Part shown: positions 7,740-14,903 of the stretch, piece by piece
Layout of the letters: each line of letters starts with the position of its first letter
Numbering within the stretch: position 1 is the stretch's first letter
IMG/VR virus record: IMGVR_UViG_3300046467_001246
Span: 1-27,327 of that record
From: a virus
Strand: one strand, 5' to 3'
Length of the DNA stretch: 27,327 bases
Notes under the pieces: generated by a model
Seen by the model: the letters and a program-made list of their open reading frames with translations, nothing else
The model's database searches: none
What the model was told of the DNA's origin: nothing
Program-made: the position numbers and the translations under genes

Positions 7740-8706
7740 TTTTTTAGATCTGACAAATAAAGTTTTAAGGTATATTAATCAAGCTGAGGTAGCTACGGTT
7801 GTTTCTCCTACCGGGCATGCAGCTATTGTAACTGATAAGATTAATGAAGCTCTTAATACTGTTTACACTAAAACAAATTGGTATTCGTTATACACAGAGC
7901 GAAAATTTAGGACATCACAAAATGTTACTATTTCGGTAGATGATTATACTTCAACTTCCGATACAATAACCTTTACCCGTAATGGTACGACTACGGTAGT
8001 AACTGAAGGGGTAGATTGGACAAATGCGACTGATAACGATACATCAGCTACGGCTTTGGCAGCTGCAATTGTTACTTCGTTTGGCACCACTGTCGTGGAA
8101 ACTGAAGTCAGTAATGAAAATATTATCGTTAGGAACAGGGCTGAAGATGATGTTGGGTTTACTGTTATTGCTACTTCTGATTCTGCTGTATATACGGTAG
8201 CTTTAGCGAATAATCCTTTGTATGATATGGCTTCTGACTTTGGGAGATCAGTGGCGTTATTAGATTCAACAGGGAATACAGCTTTGGTTGAGGTATCCCC
8301 AATGGCTATATCACATGTAGACCCAGATGATTCCCAATCGGGTAATCCATCTTCCTATGCAGCTTTTGGGAATCAGTTCAGACTATACCCGACGCCATCT
8401 GCAACTTTGACAATTTTTGATAGATATTTCAAGATCCCTGCTACTTTAACAGCAAATGATGATACCATTGATTTACCTTTAGAATGTGAGGCTCTTATTT
8501 TAAAATTCGTAGAAAGTGAGATGGCTTTTTATAGCAACGCTTCAATTAAAGGATCTACCTTACTAGCTCATTATAAATTAATGTTGGATGATGCTATAGA
8601 GATGAATGAATACATATTAAGCAAACAGAATAATATACCCTCTAGGAGAGTTGGTACTGTATATCCAATGATACCTGTGATGTTTCCTTCAGGATACCCG
8701 AGATAA
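7726..8706 (+). CDS. Head-tail adaptor (SU10-type), with inserted beta domain
   Basis: A 326-aa protein whose outer parts match the adaptor that docks under the portal in SU10-like podoviruses. It has a helical N-terminus (FLDLTNKVLRYINQAE, INEALNTVYTKTNWYSLYTE) and the typical FRLYPTPS strand (residues 218-225). Then comes YFKIPATLTANDDTIDLP and the helix ECEALILKFVESEMAFYSN. Residues about 78-170 form an extra Thr/Val-rich beta module (DTITFTRNGTTTVVTEGVDW and ALAAAIVTSFG) of the type seen appended to phage tail proteins. It overlaps the previous gene by 14 bases and is followed after 3 bases by the nozzle-like gene, as expected for a short-tail assembly line. Confidence 0.72.
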   Translation: MAKTSFLDLTNKVLRYINQAEVATVVSPTGHAAIVTDKINEALNTVYTKTNWYSLYTERKFRTSQNVTISVDDYTSTSDTITFTRNGTTTVVTEGVDWTNATDNDTSATALAAAIVTSFGTTVVETEVSNENIIVRNRAEDDVGFTVIATSDSAVYTVALANNPLYDMASDFGRSVALLDSTGNTALVEVSPMAISHVDPDDSQSGNPSSYAAFGNQFRLYPTPSATLTIFDRYFKIPATLTANDDTIDLPLECEALILKFVESEMAFYSNASIKGSTLLAHYKLMLDDAIEMNEYILSKQNNIPSRRVGTVYPMIPVMFPSGYPR

Positions 8707-8709
8707 GTT

Positions 8710-10299
8710 ATGCCAGTCGAAGCTGATGCAACTGCTTTACATGTATATAAAATGCCAAAGTTAGGTGTTAATTTATATGTAGAAAAGTCTGAAATTAATA
8801 AAGAGGAGGCTGTTAAGACTACGAATATGTTCTGGCGGGATGGGATGCAGAAGAGGAAAGGCTATGCGAAGTTTGAGACTGATCAAGTTCAGAGTTCTAA
8901 GAAAGTTACTTCAGTTCACAGATTTTACTATGGTACGTCTTCTAGACAGACCTTAGCAGCAGCTGGGACTGCCATAAGATATCATGATGGGTCTACTTGG
9001 CAAGATGCTTATACTAGTTTAACTGATGGTGCTCAAGTATTAATGGAGACTTGGGGAGCAACCGATAAAGTTTATGTAGCAAATGGGAATGAAGCTCCAA
9101 AGTCATGGTCTGGGAGTTCTTTAGCTGCTTTAACTGGTCTTACTTCGGCCGTGTCGCAGTTTTTAGCGTATCAAGATAGGCTTTTGTATTTATCAGCTGC
9201 TGCTCCTGGAGAACTTGGGTGGTCAAATTCATTTGTAGATGATGCTTGGAGCAGTGGATCTACTACTGGAGTAAGACCAGATTCTAACCTACATGGGATG
9301 GTTATTCATGCTGCCCAAGTTAGTGATGCAGGATTAAAGGCTAAAGTTTTACTGGCTGGTGCAAATGGGATGTATTTGTTTAGTGGGAATGATTTAAGAA
9401 CGCCTGCAACGACTGGGGATTATAAGATAGAATCTTTAGCTACTAGATATGGATGTAATGCTCCTTTAACGATGCAATGGACACCTGCAGGTACAATATA
9501 TCTTGGGACAGATAAGATGGTTTATATACTTCCATTTGAGTCATTAACTCCAGTTCCAGTAGGCCATAAAATAACAGCCGAAGGGAATCAGAAAGAGGAT
9601 GGTTTAGAGTCGATTCCAGCTGGGCAATTAGCTAATGCTTCTGCGGTCTATCATGATGGGTTTTACAAACTTTCTATAGCTGCAACTGGAGGAACTACCA
9701 ATTCAAGACAATGGTGGCTTGATATTCCGAGATTAAAGAGAGATGATAACAGATATTGGGGACCTTGGTATGGGCCGATGAAGGGGATGAACTTTCATGG
9801 ACAGACTGTATTATCCGGTCCTGGGGATAGTGGAGAGTGGTATGCGGGAGAGAGTAGTAATACAACTGGAGGATTTGTGTATGAAGCTAGCCAGAGTGGG
9901 ACATTCTCTGATTCAGGAACAGCTATGGATATAGAACTCCAAACTTTTTACAATCCTTTGTCGGTAGCTACACTTAATAAAGTCTTACATCACCTTGAGT
10001 TTGAGTTATTGTCAACATCAGGAAGTTATAATATTGATTACTTTGACACAATTCAGAAAATAAAAAATGGTGATATTTTAGCTCTAGTAGATGATACTGT
10101 TTCATGGGGAGCTGAATCATGGGGAAGTTTTAAATGGCAAGCTACTGGACCATCTAGAGTGAGATTAGGGATAGATCCGGCTATTCATACTAAGTATTTA
10201 TCAGTATTGGTTAAATTTACAAGTTCGACTGATGTGAGAATTTATAAGATTATGGCAGAAGAACTTCAACAATATGATCCTTTGGGGGTGATAGAATGA
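8710..10299 (+). CDS. Tail nozzle / tubular protein (beta-propeller-like)
   Basis: A 529-aa, beta-rich protein that would form the distal tube of a short tail. The N-terminus (LGVNLYVEKSEINKEEAVKT, then DGMQKRKGYAKFETD) has the usual form of T7 gp12/P22 gp10-like nozzle proteins. Several repeats of the type KVYVANGNEAPKSW, FLAYQDRLLYLSAAAPGELG and KVLLAGANGMYLFSGNDL look like blades of a beta-propeller. The gene follows the adaptor directly and overlaps the next gene by four bases (ATGA). The assignment is structural by analogy and order. Confidence 0.72.
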   Translation: MPVEADATALHVYKMPKLGVNLYVEKSEINKEEAVKTTNMFWRDGMQKRKGYAKFETDQVQSSKKVTSVHRFYYGTSSRQTLAAAGTAIRYHDGSTWQDAYTSLTDGAQVLMETWGATDKVYVANGNEAPKSWSGSSLAALTGLTSAVSQFLAYQDRLLYLSAAAPGELGWSNSFVDDAWSSGSTTGVRPDSNLHGMVIHAAQVSDAGLKAKVLLAGANGMYLFSGNDLRTPATTGDYKIESLATRYGCNAPLTMQWTPAGTIYLGTDKMVYILPFESLTPVPVGHKITAEGNQKEDGLESIPAGQLANASAVYHDGFYKLSIAATGGTTNSRQWWLDIPRLKRDDNRYWGPWYGPMKGMNFHGQTVLSGPGDSGEWYAGESSNTTGGFVYEASQSGTFSDSGTAMDIELQTFYNPLSVATLNKVLHHLEFELLSTSGSYNIDYFDTIQKIKNGDILALVDDTVSWGAESWGSFKWQATGPSRVRLGIDPAIHTKYLSVLVKFTSSTDVRIYKIMAEELQQYDPLGVIE

Positions 10300-10652
10300 C
10301 GGAGGTAACTAGAGTTGGTTTAAGTAGTTCAAATGATGGAGAGATGGTAGTTGTAGTGGCAACAGCAACAGTTGGGACTACTATACATACAGCGACTACT
10401 CAGACCTCGACATCTAGATATGATGAAGTTTGGCTATTTGCTTCTAATAGTCATTCAGTTGCAGTTGATTTAACAATTGAAATTGATATTGCAAATTCTT
10501 CAACTTCGAAGTTTAAAGTTAGTATTCCAAAAGATGATGGATTGTTTGTTGTTTTACCTGGAGTATCAATCCATAATGGAAAATTAATAACCGCTTTTGC
10601 TTCTGTTGCTAGTGTTATTAATGTAGTTGGTTATGTGGAGCAGCATATATAA
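10296..10652 (+). CDS. Small beta-rich virion-like protein (copy 1)
   Basis: A 118-aa protein made mostly of beta strands (EMVVVVATATVGTTIHTAT, DEVWLFASNSHSVAVDLTIE) ending VINVVGYVEQHI. No domain is recognised. It resembles the 109-aa protein at 11051-11380 in length, beta pattern and C-terminal signature (VVGYVEQHI versus VVSYLDQTL), so the two may be distant paralogues. It overlaps the nozzle gene by four bases and the next gene by one base (TAATG). Its place between nozzle and fibres suggests a tail accessory or fibre-attachment role, which is inference. Confidence 0.65.
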   Translation: MTEVTRVGLSSSNDGEMVVVVATATVGTTIHTATTQTSTSRYDEVWLFASNSHSVAVDLTIEIDIANSSTSKFKVSIPKDDGLFVVLPGVSIHNGKLITAFASVASVINVVGYVEQHI

Positions 10653-11041
10653 TGTCTATTCGAAATAATTATAGAGGACATAATTACTTACGTATTGGGG
10701 AGAAGATTACTCAGAGGGTTATTAGACAAGATAATTTTAATATTATTTCTGTATCTGGACAATCTGATATTATTGCAACGTCTGGAGCGGCTTTGACTCT
10801 TGTTAATGCAGATGGAATTGTTATTACAACTAATGCTTCTACTGATACTTTAACCTTTACGCCAGATTCTGCTTCTGCTACCGAAAAAGGTATAATTGAA
10901 TTAGCAACAGATGCAGAAACATTAACGGGGACTGATACAACTAGGGCTGTAACACCGGCTAATTTAGCGGCCAAATTCGCCGAGGTAACATGGACTCCAT
11001 CTACCACAAGCACAGGCAAAGCATTAGTCATGGGATTTTAG
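10652..11041 (+). CDS. Short tail-fibre-like protein
   Basis: A 129-aa protein with a basic N-terminus (NNYRGHNYLRIGEKITQRV) and a beta-rich middle (GAALTLVNADGIVITTNAST). It then carries a classical tail-fibre repeat (EKGIIELATDAETLTGTDT, then RAVTPANLAAKF), which also occurs in fibre 3 (EGLVEIATQAEVNTGTDTS, then RSITPATLDGF). It ends shortly after that motif without a receptor-binding tip. It is therefore either a short adaptor that links fibres to the tail or a truncated fibre. Its start overlaps the previous stop as TAATG. Confidence 0.72.
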   Translation: MSIRNNYRGHNYLRIGEKITQRVIRQDNFNIISVSGQSDIIATSGAALTLVNADGIVITTNASTDTLTFTPDSASATEKGIIELATDAETLTGTDTTRAVTPANLAAKFAEVTWTPSTTSTGKALVMGF

Positions 11042-11050
11042 GAGAAAATT

Positions 11051-11380
11051 ATGGCAAGCGAATTATTAAAAGTATCACGCAACATTGCAGTAACCAATAG
11101 TGAAAGAGTTCTTATTGATGGAGTAAGTGGACATACTTACGTAATTCTTTCAATTTTGTTTTGCGAAACGGCAGGAGCTGCAGAAACATTTGACCTTTAT
11201 ATCGATAATGATGGGAGTGGAACAGATATTGAGATTTATTCCGATCAAGCACTAGGTGCTAATGAAACTTTTGAGCATACAACTAAATTTGTTATTGGAG
11301 GGACAGATCATCTATGTGCAGCAACGGCTAATTCTGCCGATGTGGATGTTGTGGTCAGTTATTTAGATCAAACATTATAA
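11051..11380 (+). CDS. Small beta-rich virion-like protein (copy 2)
   Basis: A 109-aa beta-sandwich-like protein (GHTYVILSILFCETAGAAET, FDLYIDNDGSGTDIEIYSD) with AGGAG 6 bases before the ATG. The C-terminus (VDVVVSYLDQTL) echoes that of the 118-aa protein two genes upstream. Similar short proteins with an IxxGxTxxxxSI-like pattern occur near fibre genes of many phages, but I cannot name a family. A role in tail or fibre attachment is inferred from position. Confidence 0.65.
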   Translation: MASELLKVSRNIAVTNSERVLIDGVSGHTYVILSILFCETAGAAETFDLYIDNDGSGTDIEIYSDQALGANETFEHTTKFVIGGTDHLCAATANSADVDVVVSYLDQTL

Positions 11381-11400
11381 AATTAGAAGGAATATAAGAT

Positions 11401-12738
11401 ATGAGTGGAATAGTTAATAAAAATGCTGGTAGGGGTTCAGGAACAATTGGAACTATTACAACTGACCTTAGTGGTGACAGTTCACCCCAACTTGGTGGAT
11501 TTTTGGATGCGAATGGAAACTATATTCAAATGCAAAAAGGCGGAGATATATCTTCTGCTTCTCCTACTGTTATAGATACGGATGGTGACTTCTTTGCGGT
11601 GACCGGGACAACAAATTTCAGTGCTTTTACGGTAGCGGCTGACCGTCATTTCTTTCTGGAATTTGGAGGGGCATTGACGATGACCCACGGTAATGGAACG
11701 CTTGATCTGCCTGGCGCAGCAAATATTACGACTGCGGCCTCCGATGTTGGTGAATTTATATCTACTGCATCCAATGTAGTCACCTGCGTAAACTATACTA
11801 AAAGAGATGGCACAGCAATAATTGGTGGTTTGACTAATCGAGCTGTTAATTCTATGACAGGAGATGGGTCAGACACTACTTTATCTTTATCTCAATCACC
11901 GGGTTCAGTAAATAATATAAATGCTTTTGTTGATGGTGTATCACAAATTCCAGGAACTGATTTTACTCTAGATGGGAGTACATTAACGTGGACAACGGCC
12001 CCTGCTCTAGGAACTAAAGCAGTTGCTGTCTCAGGTGCTTTGAGTGATATAGGAACGCCTTCAGATGGGACGGTAACTCTCGCTAAGATGGCTGTTAATA
12101 GTGTTGATAGCGACCAATATGTAGATGGAAGTATTGATGCTGCCCATTTGTCAGCTAATTCTATTGATAGCGATTCTTATGTTGACGCGAGTATCGACCT
12201 TGCCCATATCGCTACTAATCAAATTGATGAAACTTTATTGAAAGATGCTTTCGTTGCAGATTTTACAGATGCTACTGTAACAGCCTCAGATTATTTCCTT
12301 CACGGAGATGCAACCGATAGTGGCAATACAAAGAAGGATTCTATACAGGGGATTTTGGACTTGGCTGGTGGTGGTCTTACATCCAAGATGATTGGAGCTA
12401 CATACGACCTTTCAACAACGGGCGACTTTGCTGTTACTGGTGTAGGCTTTGTTCCAACCTGTGTGATTTTATTTATTAACAAAGATAGTGACCCTGCGGC
12501 TTCTTGGGGATTCACTAGCTCCACTATAACAGACGATGGCAACGTGCATAACTTCCACAACTCTACCGCAGAGAGGTTTAACACAGGTGGTACACTTTCA
12601 GATATATACACAGCCGCAAGTAACAACTCGACTTTGATAGTCAAATCCTATGATGCGGATGGAGCTACATTCACAAAAGCTAAACCAGCGGGTTCACCTA
12701 CTGGGACTGGCTACTGTAAATTCTTATTTATGAAATAG
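11401..12738 (+). CDS. Tail fibre 1 (receptor-binding)
   Basis: A 445-aa fibre-like protein with four parts. A short N-terminal anchor (residues 1-46, GIVNKNAGRGSGTIGTITTD) is followed by the shared beta module (about 47-140, GGDISSASPTVIDTDGDFF ... CVNYTKRDGTAI). A repetitive shaft (about 225-320) carries repeats such as NSVDSDQYVDGSIDAAHL and NSIDSDSYVDASIDLAHI, then GDATDSGNTKKDSIQGILDL. The C-terminal tip (about 327-445) reads GATYDLSTTGDFAVTGVGF ... GTGYCKFLFMK and is probably the host-contacting domain. The shared module recurs in the next two fibres. Base usage becomes visibly richer in C from around 12380, suggesting the tip was exchanged. Confidence 0.78.
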   Translation: MSGIVNKNAGRGSGTIGTITTDLSGDSSPQLGGFLDANGNYIQMQKGGDISSASPTVIDTDGDFFAVTGTTNFSAFTVAADRHFFLEFGGALTMTHGNGTLDLPGAANITTAASDVGEFISTASNVVTCVNYTKRDGTAIIGGLTNRAVNSMTGDGSDTTLSLSQSPGSVNNINAFVDGVSQIPGTDFTLDGSTLTWTTAPALGTKAVAVSGALSDIGTPSDGTVTLAKMAVNSVDSDQYVDGSIDAAHLSANSIDSDSYVDASIDLAHIATNQIDETLLKDAFVADFTDATVTASDYFLHGDATDSGNTKKDSIQGILDLAGGGLTSKMIGATYDLSTTGDFAVTGVGFVPTCVILFINKDSDPAASWGFTSSTITDDGNVHNFHNSTAERFNTGGTLSDIYTAASNNSTLIVKSYDADGATFTKAKPAGSPTGTGYCKFLFMK

Positions 12739-12745
12739 GGGAACA

Positions 12746-13090
12746 ATGAGATATTGCAAACAAATTTCAACCGGGAAATTATTAGAAAGCCAAGGCGGTG
12801 GCAACCCTGACAATCCTGAACATCTAGAGTGTTTAAAGCGGAATGCTATTTCCTCTGGTATCCCCGCAAACGATATTGAGGTGTTTTATGGTGATGATGC
12901 TGACCTTACCCAAATGGTAATTGATTCACGTTCTTCAATTGACCAATGGAAAATAGATATAAAAGAAACGGACTCTGGTATGCCCCGGCACATGGAAGAC
13001 TTAATAACCAACAACGCATCCTTGGTCATCCCGGCAGAGATGAAGAAACGCTATGATGATAAAATTAAAGTTAGAGGAGAACGCCCATGA
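12746..13090 (+). CDS. Putative fibre-associated small protein 1
   Basis: A 114-aa hydrophilic protein. Its last 36 residues (from MPRHMEDLITNNASLVIPAE at residue 79) are closely similar, without gaps, to the C-terminus of the 84-aa protein at 13971-14225 (23 of 36 identical by eye). The N-terminal part (MRYCKQISTGKLLESQGGGN) differs. Small proteins carrying a W..., MPR.xED-like tail are common just behind phage fibre genes and may be assembly chaperones; that role is inference. The stop overlaps the start of fibre 2 as ATGA. Confidence 0.68.
   Translation: MRYCKQISTGKLLESQGGGNPDNPEHLECLKRNAISSGIPANDIEVFYGDDADLTQMVIDSRSSIDQWKIDIKETDSGMPRHMEDLITNNASLVIPAEMKKRYDDKIKVRGERP
12980..13090 (+). repeat. 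Direct repeat, copy A (left of fibre 2)
   Basis: These 111 bases encode the last 36 codons plus stop of the small protein. They align gap-free with 14115-14225. The first two thirds are nearly identical, including a perfect 19-base match (13019-13037 with 14154-14172); the last third has diverged. Both copies end in ATGA, which starts the next gene. Confidence 0.85.
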
Positions 13091-13956
13091 GTGTGACTAA
13101 AGTAACAGGAATGATGCAGACCTCCACAAAGGGTGGTGATATACCTAGCGCATCCCCTACCGTGATTGATACCGATGGTGACTACTTTGATGTGACGGGA
13201 ACCACCAACTTTGCGGCTTTCACTGTTGTCGCAGGACGTAGGTTTACCATACAGTTTGACGGTGCTTTGACCATGACCCATCATGCTACCACCTTGGATT
13301 TACCGGGTGGGGCCAATATTACGACTGCCGCTGGAGATGTTGCAGAGTTCTTTGCGACAGGGACGAATACGGTTCAATGTGTGAACTATACTAAGGCTGA
13401 TGGGACTGCGGTTGTAGCGGCGGCTGGTGGTGCTTGGACTTACATTTCTACCGTTACTGCCGCTGGTGCTTCCACTGTTTCCTTCTCAGGCCTTGCCACT
13501 TCTACCTATGATGTCTTTGCTTGCTTCTTTTCTAACGTATACCCAAGTGCTGACAATGATTTGTTATTGCGTATGGAAGAAGCTGGTGGGCCATCAGTTG
13601 ATTCAGGGACAAACTATTATGGCTTTACTAGCGGTGGGAATAATAATGCTGCCACACTTGTCGGCTTGAACACGCTAGGGGGAAGTTCTTGGAAATTAAC
13701 AGCGACAACTGTTGATGGAGCCTCTACGGGAACAACCGATGGGGTTATCTACTTTTCCCAAATGCAGAAAACCAGTAAACGTCCTGCTGTTTGGGGAACA
13801 ATGAAATACACAGGGAACGGGACAGAAATGGGTGTTATGACATTTGGTGGTAGTAACGTAGCGGCAGACTCAGACGGATATAGTGGCTTCCAGTTTTTGC
13901 CTGGAGGCGGGACTTTCACAGGAACATTCAGGCTATATGGTTTAGCTAAGAGCTAA
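13087..13956 (+). CDS. Tail fibre 2 (receptor-binding)
   Basis: A 289-aa fibre-like protein. After only 15 residues comes the shared module (about 16-110, GGDIPSASPTVIDTDGDYF ... CVNYTKADGTAVV), followed directly by a tip domain. The tip begins WTYISTVTAAGASTVSFSGL, includes VYPSADNDLLLRMEEAGGP, and ends GTFTGTFRLYGLAKS. This tip pattern recurs in receptor-binding ends of many phage fibres. There is no long shaft and almost no N-terminal anchor, so it may trimerise onto another fibre or be an alternative tip carrier. It is bracketed by the 111-base direct repeats and has a GAGGAG site 7 bases before its ATG. Confidence 0.77.
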   Translation: MSVTKVTGMMQTSTKGGDIPSASPTVIDTDGDYFDVTGTTNFAAFTVVAGRRFTIQFDGALTMTHHATTLDLPGGANITTAAGDVAEFFATGTNTVQCVNYTKADGTAVVAAAGGAWTYISTVTAAGASTVSFSGLATSTYDVFACFFSNVYPSADNDLLLRMEEAGGPSVDSGTNYYGFTSGGNNNAATLVGLNTLGGSSWKLTATTVDGASTGTTDGVIYFSQMQKTSKRPAVWGTMKYTGNGTEMGVMTFGGSNVAADSDGYSGFQFLPGGGTFTGTFRLYGLAKS

Positions 13957-13970
13957 AGGATAAAAATAAA

Positions 13971-14225
13971 ATGGCAAGACATCATGCAACACCGCAAGGG
14001 AACATTCCCTTCACCGCTCAAGAAGAATCAGACAGGGACGCAGAGGAAGTGGTATGGGCCAATGCAAAACCTATGGAAAACTGGAAGTCATCCATGCAAG
14101 GAACTGACTCCCAAATGCCCCGCCCCATGGAAGACTTGATTACCAGCAACGACTCCTTGGTCATCCCGGCAGTAATGAGGGAACGCTATGACGAAAAGGT
14201 GGCGTTAAGGGCGACTAAACCATGA
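13971..14225 (+). CDS. Putative fibre-associated small protein 2
   Basis: An 84-aa hydrophilic protein whose C-terminus (MPRPMEDLITSNDSLVIPAV and onward) duplicates that of the 114-aa protein behind fibre 1. The N-terminal part (ARHHATPQGNIPFTAQEESD, VVWANAKPMENW) is different. The Trp followed by a charged linker and MPR..ED motif is typical of small phage proteins next to fibres, possibly assembly factors. AAGGA lies upstream of the ATG, and the stop overlaps the lipoprotein-like gene start as ATGA. Confidence 0.68.
   Translation: MARHHATPQGNIPFTAQEESDRDAEEVVWANAKPMENWKSSMQGTDSQMPRPMEDLITSNDSLVIPAVMRERYDEKVALRATKP
14115..14225 (+). repeat. Direct repeat, copy B (right of fibre 2)
   Basis: Second copy of the 111-base repeat found at 12980-13090; it encodes the corresponding 36 C-terminal codons of the 84-aa protein. 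The two copies lie in the same orientation 1135 bases apart and flank the whole fibre 2 gene. Confidence 0.85.
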
Positions 14226-14377
14226 CACGACTACTTTTAATTATTATAATGGCAACTCAATTGGGGTGCGCTGTTGTTCTAGAAACTGCGGTTGGGAGCT
14301 TTATCGGAGGCTTGGCGGTTGAAGTGGTGAAGGACAAACTTGATGAAGCCAAAAAAGATGAGGCACCTCAACCATAA
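14222..14377 (+). CDS. Small lipoprotein-like membrane peptide (51 aa)
   Basis: This 51-residue frame starts at ATG 14222 in an ATGA overlap with the previous gene. It reads MTRLLLIIIMATQLGCAVVL, then a Gly-containing hydrophobic stretch (TAVGSFIGGLAVEVV), then a charged tail ending DEAPQP. The Arg plus hydrophobic start followed by LGC looks like a signal peptidase II lipobox, although the -3 residue is Gln, which is not ideal. It could be an outer-membrane lipoprotein, for example an o-spanin-like protein, or a small pore-forming peptide. It is followed by a TAATG overlap to the next small gene. Confidence 0.6.
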   Translation: MTRLLLIIIMATQLGCAVVLETAVGSFIGGLAVEVVKDKLDEAKKDEAPQP

Positions 14378-14532
14378 TGTCTAGCATTACAGAAATAACG
14401 CTTCAACTTATTTATAAAAAATTGGACGAAATCCTTGCCGCCATTATACGGCAAGAGAAGCCTATCACGCAGGAACAATTTAACTCTGCAATGAAAGAAG
14501 TAATAGAGTTAGTTAATAAGAAGAAATCATAA
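14377..14532 (+). CDS. 51-aa helical peptide of unknown function
   Basis: The frame starts at ATG 14377 in a TAATG overlap and encodes 51 residues (MSSITEITLQLIYKKLDEIL ... EVIELVNKKKS). It is predicted to be two amphipathic helices with no signal or membrane segment. No family is recognised. The tight coupling on both sides argues that it is expressed as part of the micro-cassette 14222-14872. Confidence 0.55.
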   Translation: MSSITEITLQLIYKKLDEILAAIIRQEKPITQEQFNSAMKEVIELVNKKKS

Positions 14533-14533
14533 T

Positions 14534-14872
14534 GTGGAAAGAGCGAATGAAATTTCAGGAATTATTGAAACCCTTGGGATTCCAGTTGCAGTTGCGCTGG
14601 CTTTTGGGGCAGGTGGTTGGTGGTTAATCAGATATATTCTAACCTCTATTGTCGCAAAAATCACCGAGGCACAAACACAAACTGAGGATGACATTCGTGA
14701 TTTAAAAACAATAGTTATTGGATTGATAGATAAAACAAGTAGTGCACAAAATGACCTGATCCGTTTAGACACAATGATTCGGGTTAGGTATGGATTGCCC
14801 CCAGATGAACCCCGTATAGGTAGGGCATCTGAACCTGGGAAGAGGGCTAGTAATAGAACAGGTAAAAAATGA
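14534..14872 (+). CDS. Single-membrane-segment protein with coiled-coil tail
   Basis: A 112-aa protein with one hydrophobic segment near the N-terminus (about residues 12-35, GIPVAVALAFGAGGWWLIRY), a heptad-like helix (ITEAQTQTEDDIRDLKTIVI, then GLIDKTSSAQNDLIRLDTMI) and a basic disordered C-terminus. The topology fits an inner-membrane protein such as a holin-like or i-spanin-like protein. The start is taken as GTG 14534, two bases after the previous stop. An ATG at 14532 in a TAATG junction is in another frame and would stop after 31 codons. The call as a lysis-type membrane protein is tentative. Confidence 0.6.
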   Translation: MERANEISGIIETLGIPVAVALAFGAGGWWLIRYILTSIVAKITEAQTQTEDDIRDLKTIVIGLIDKTSSAQNDLIRLDTMIRVRYGLPPDEPRIGRASEPGKRASNRTGKK

Positions 14873-14903
14873 TTTTCTTATCATATTAGAAGGAGAATAA
14901 ATA

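Noticed and set aside
12300-12644. A 114-codon minus-strand frame within fibre 1
   Set aside because: Antisense to the fibre tip, low-complexity product, isolated among + strand genes.
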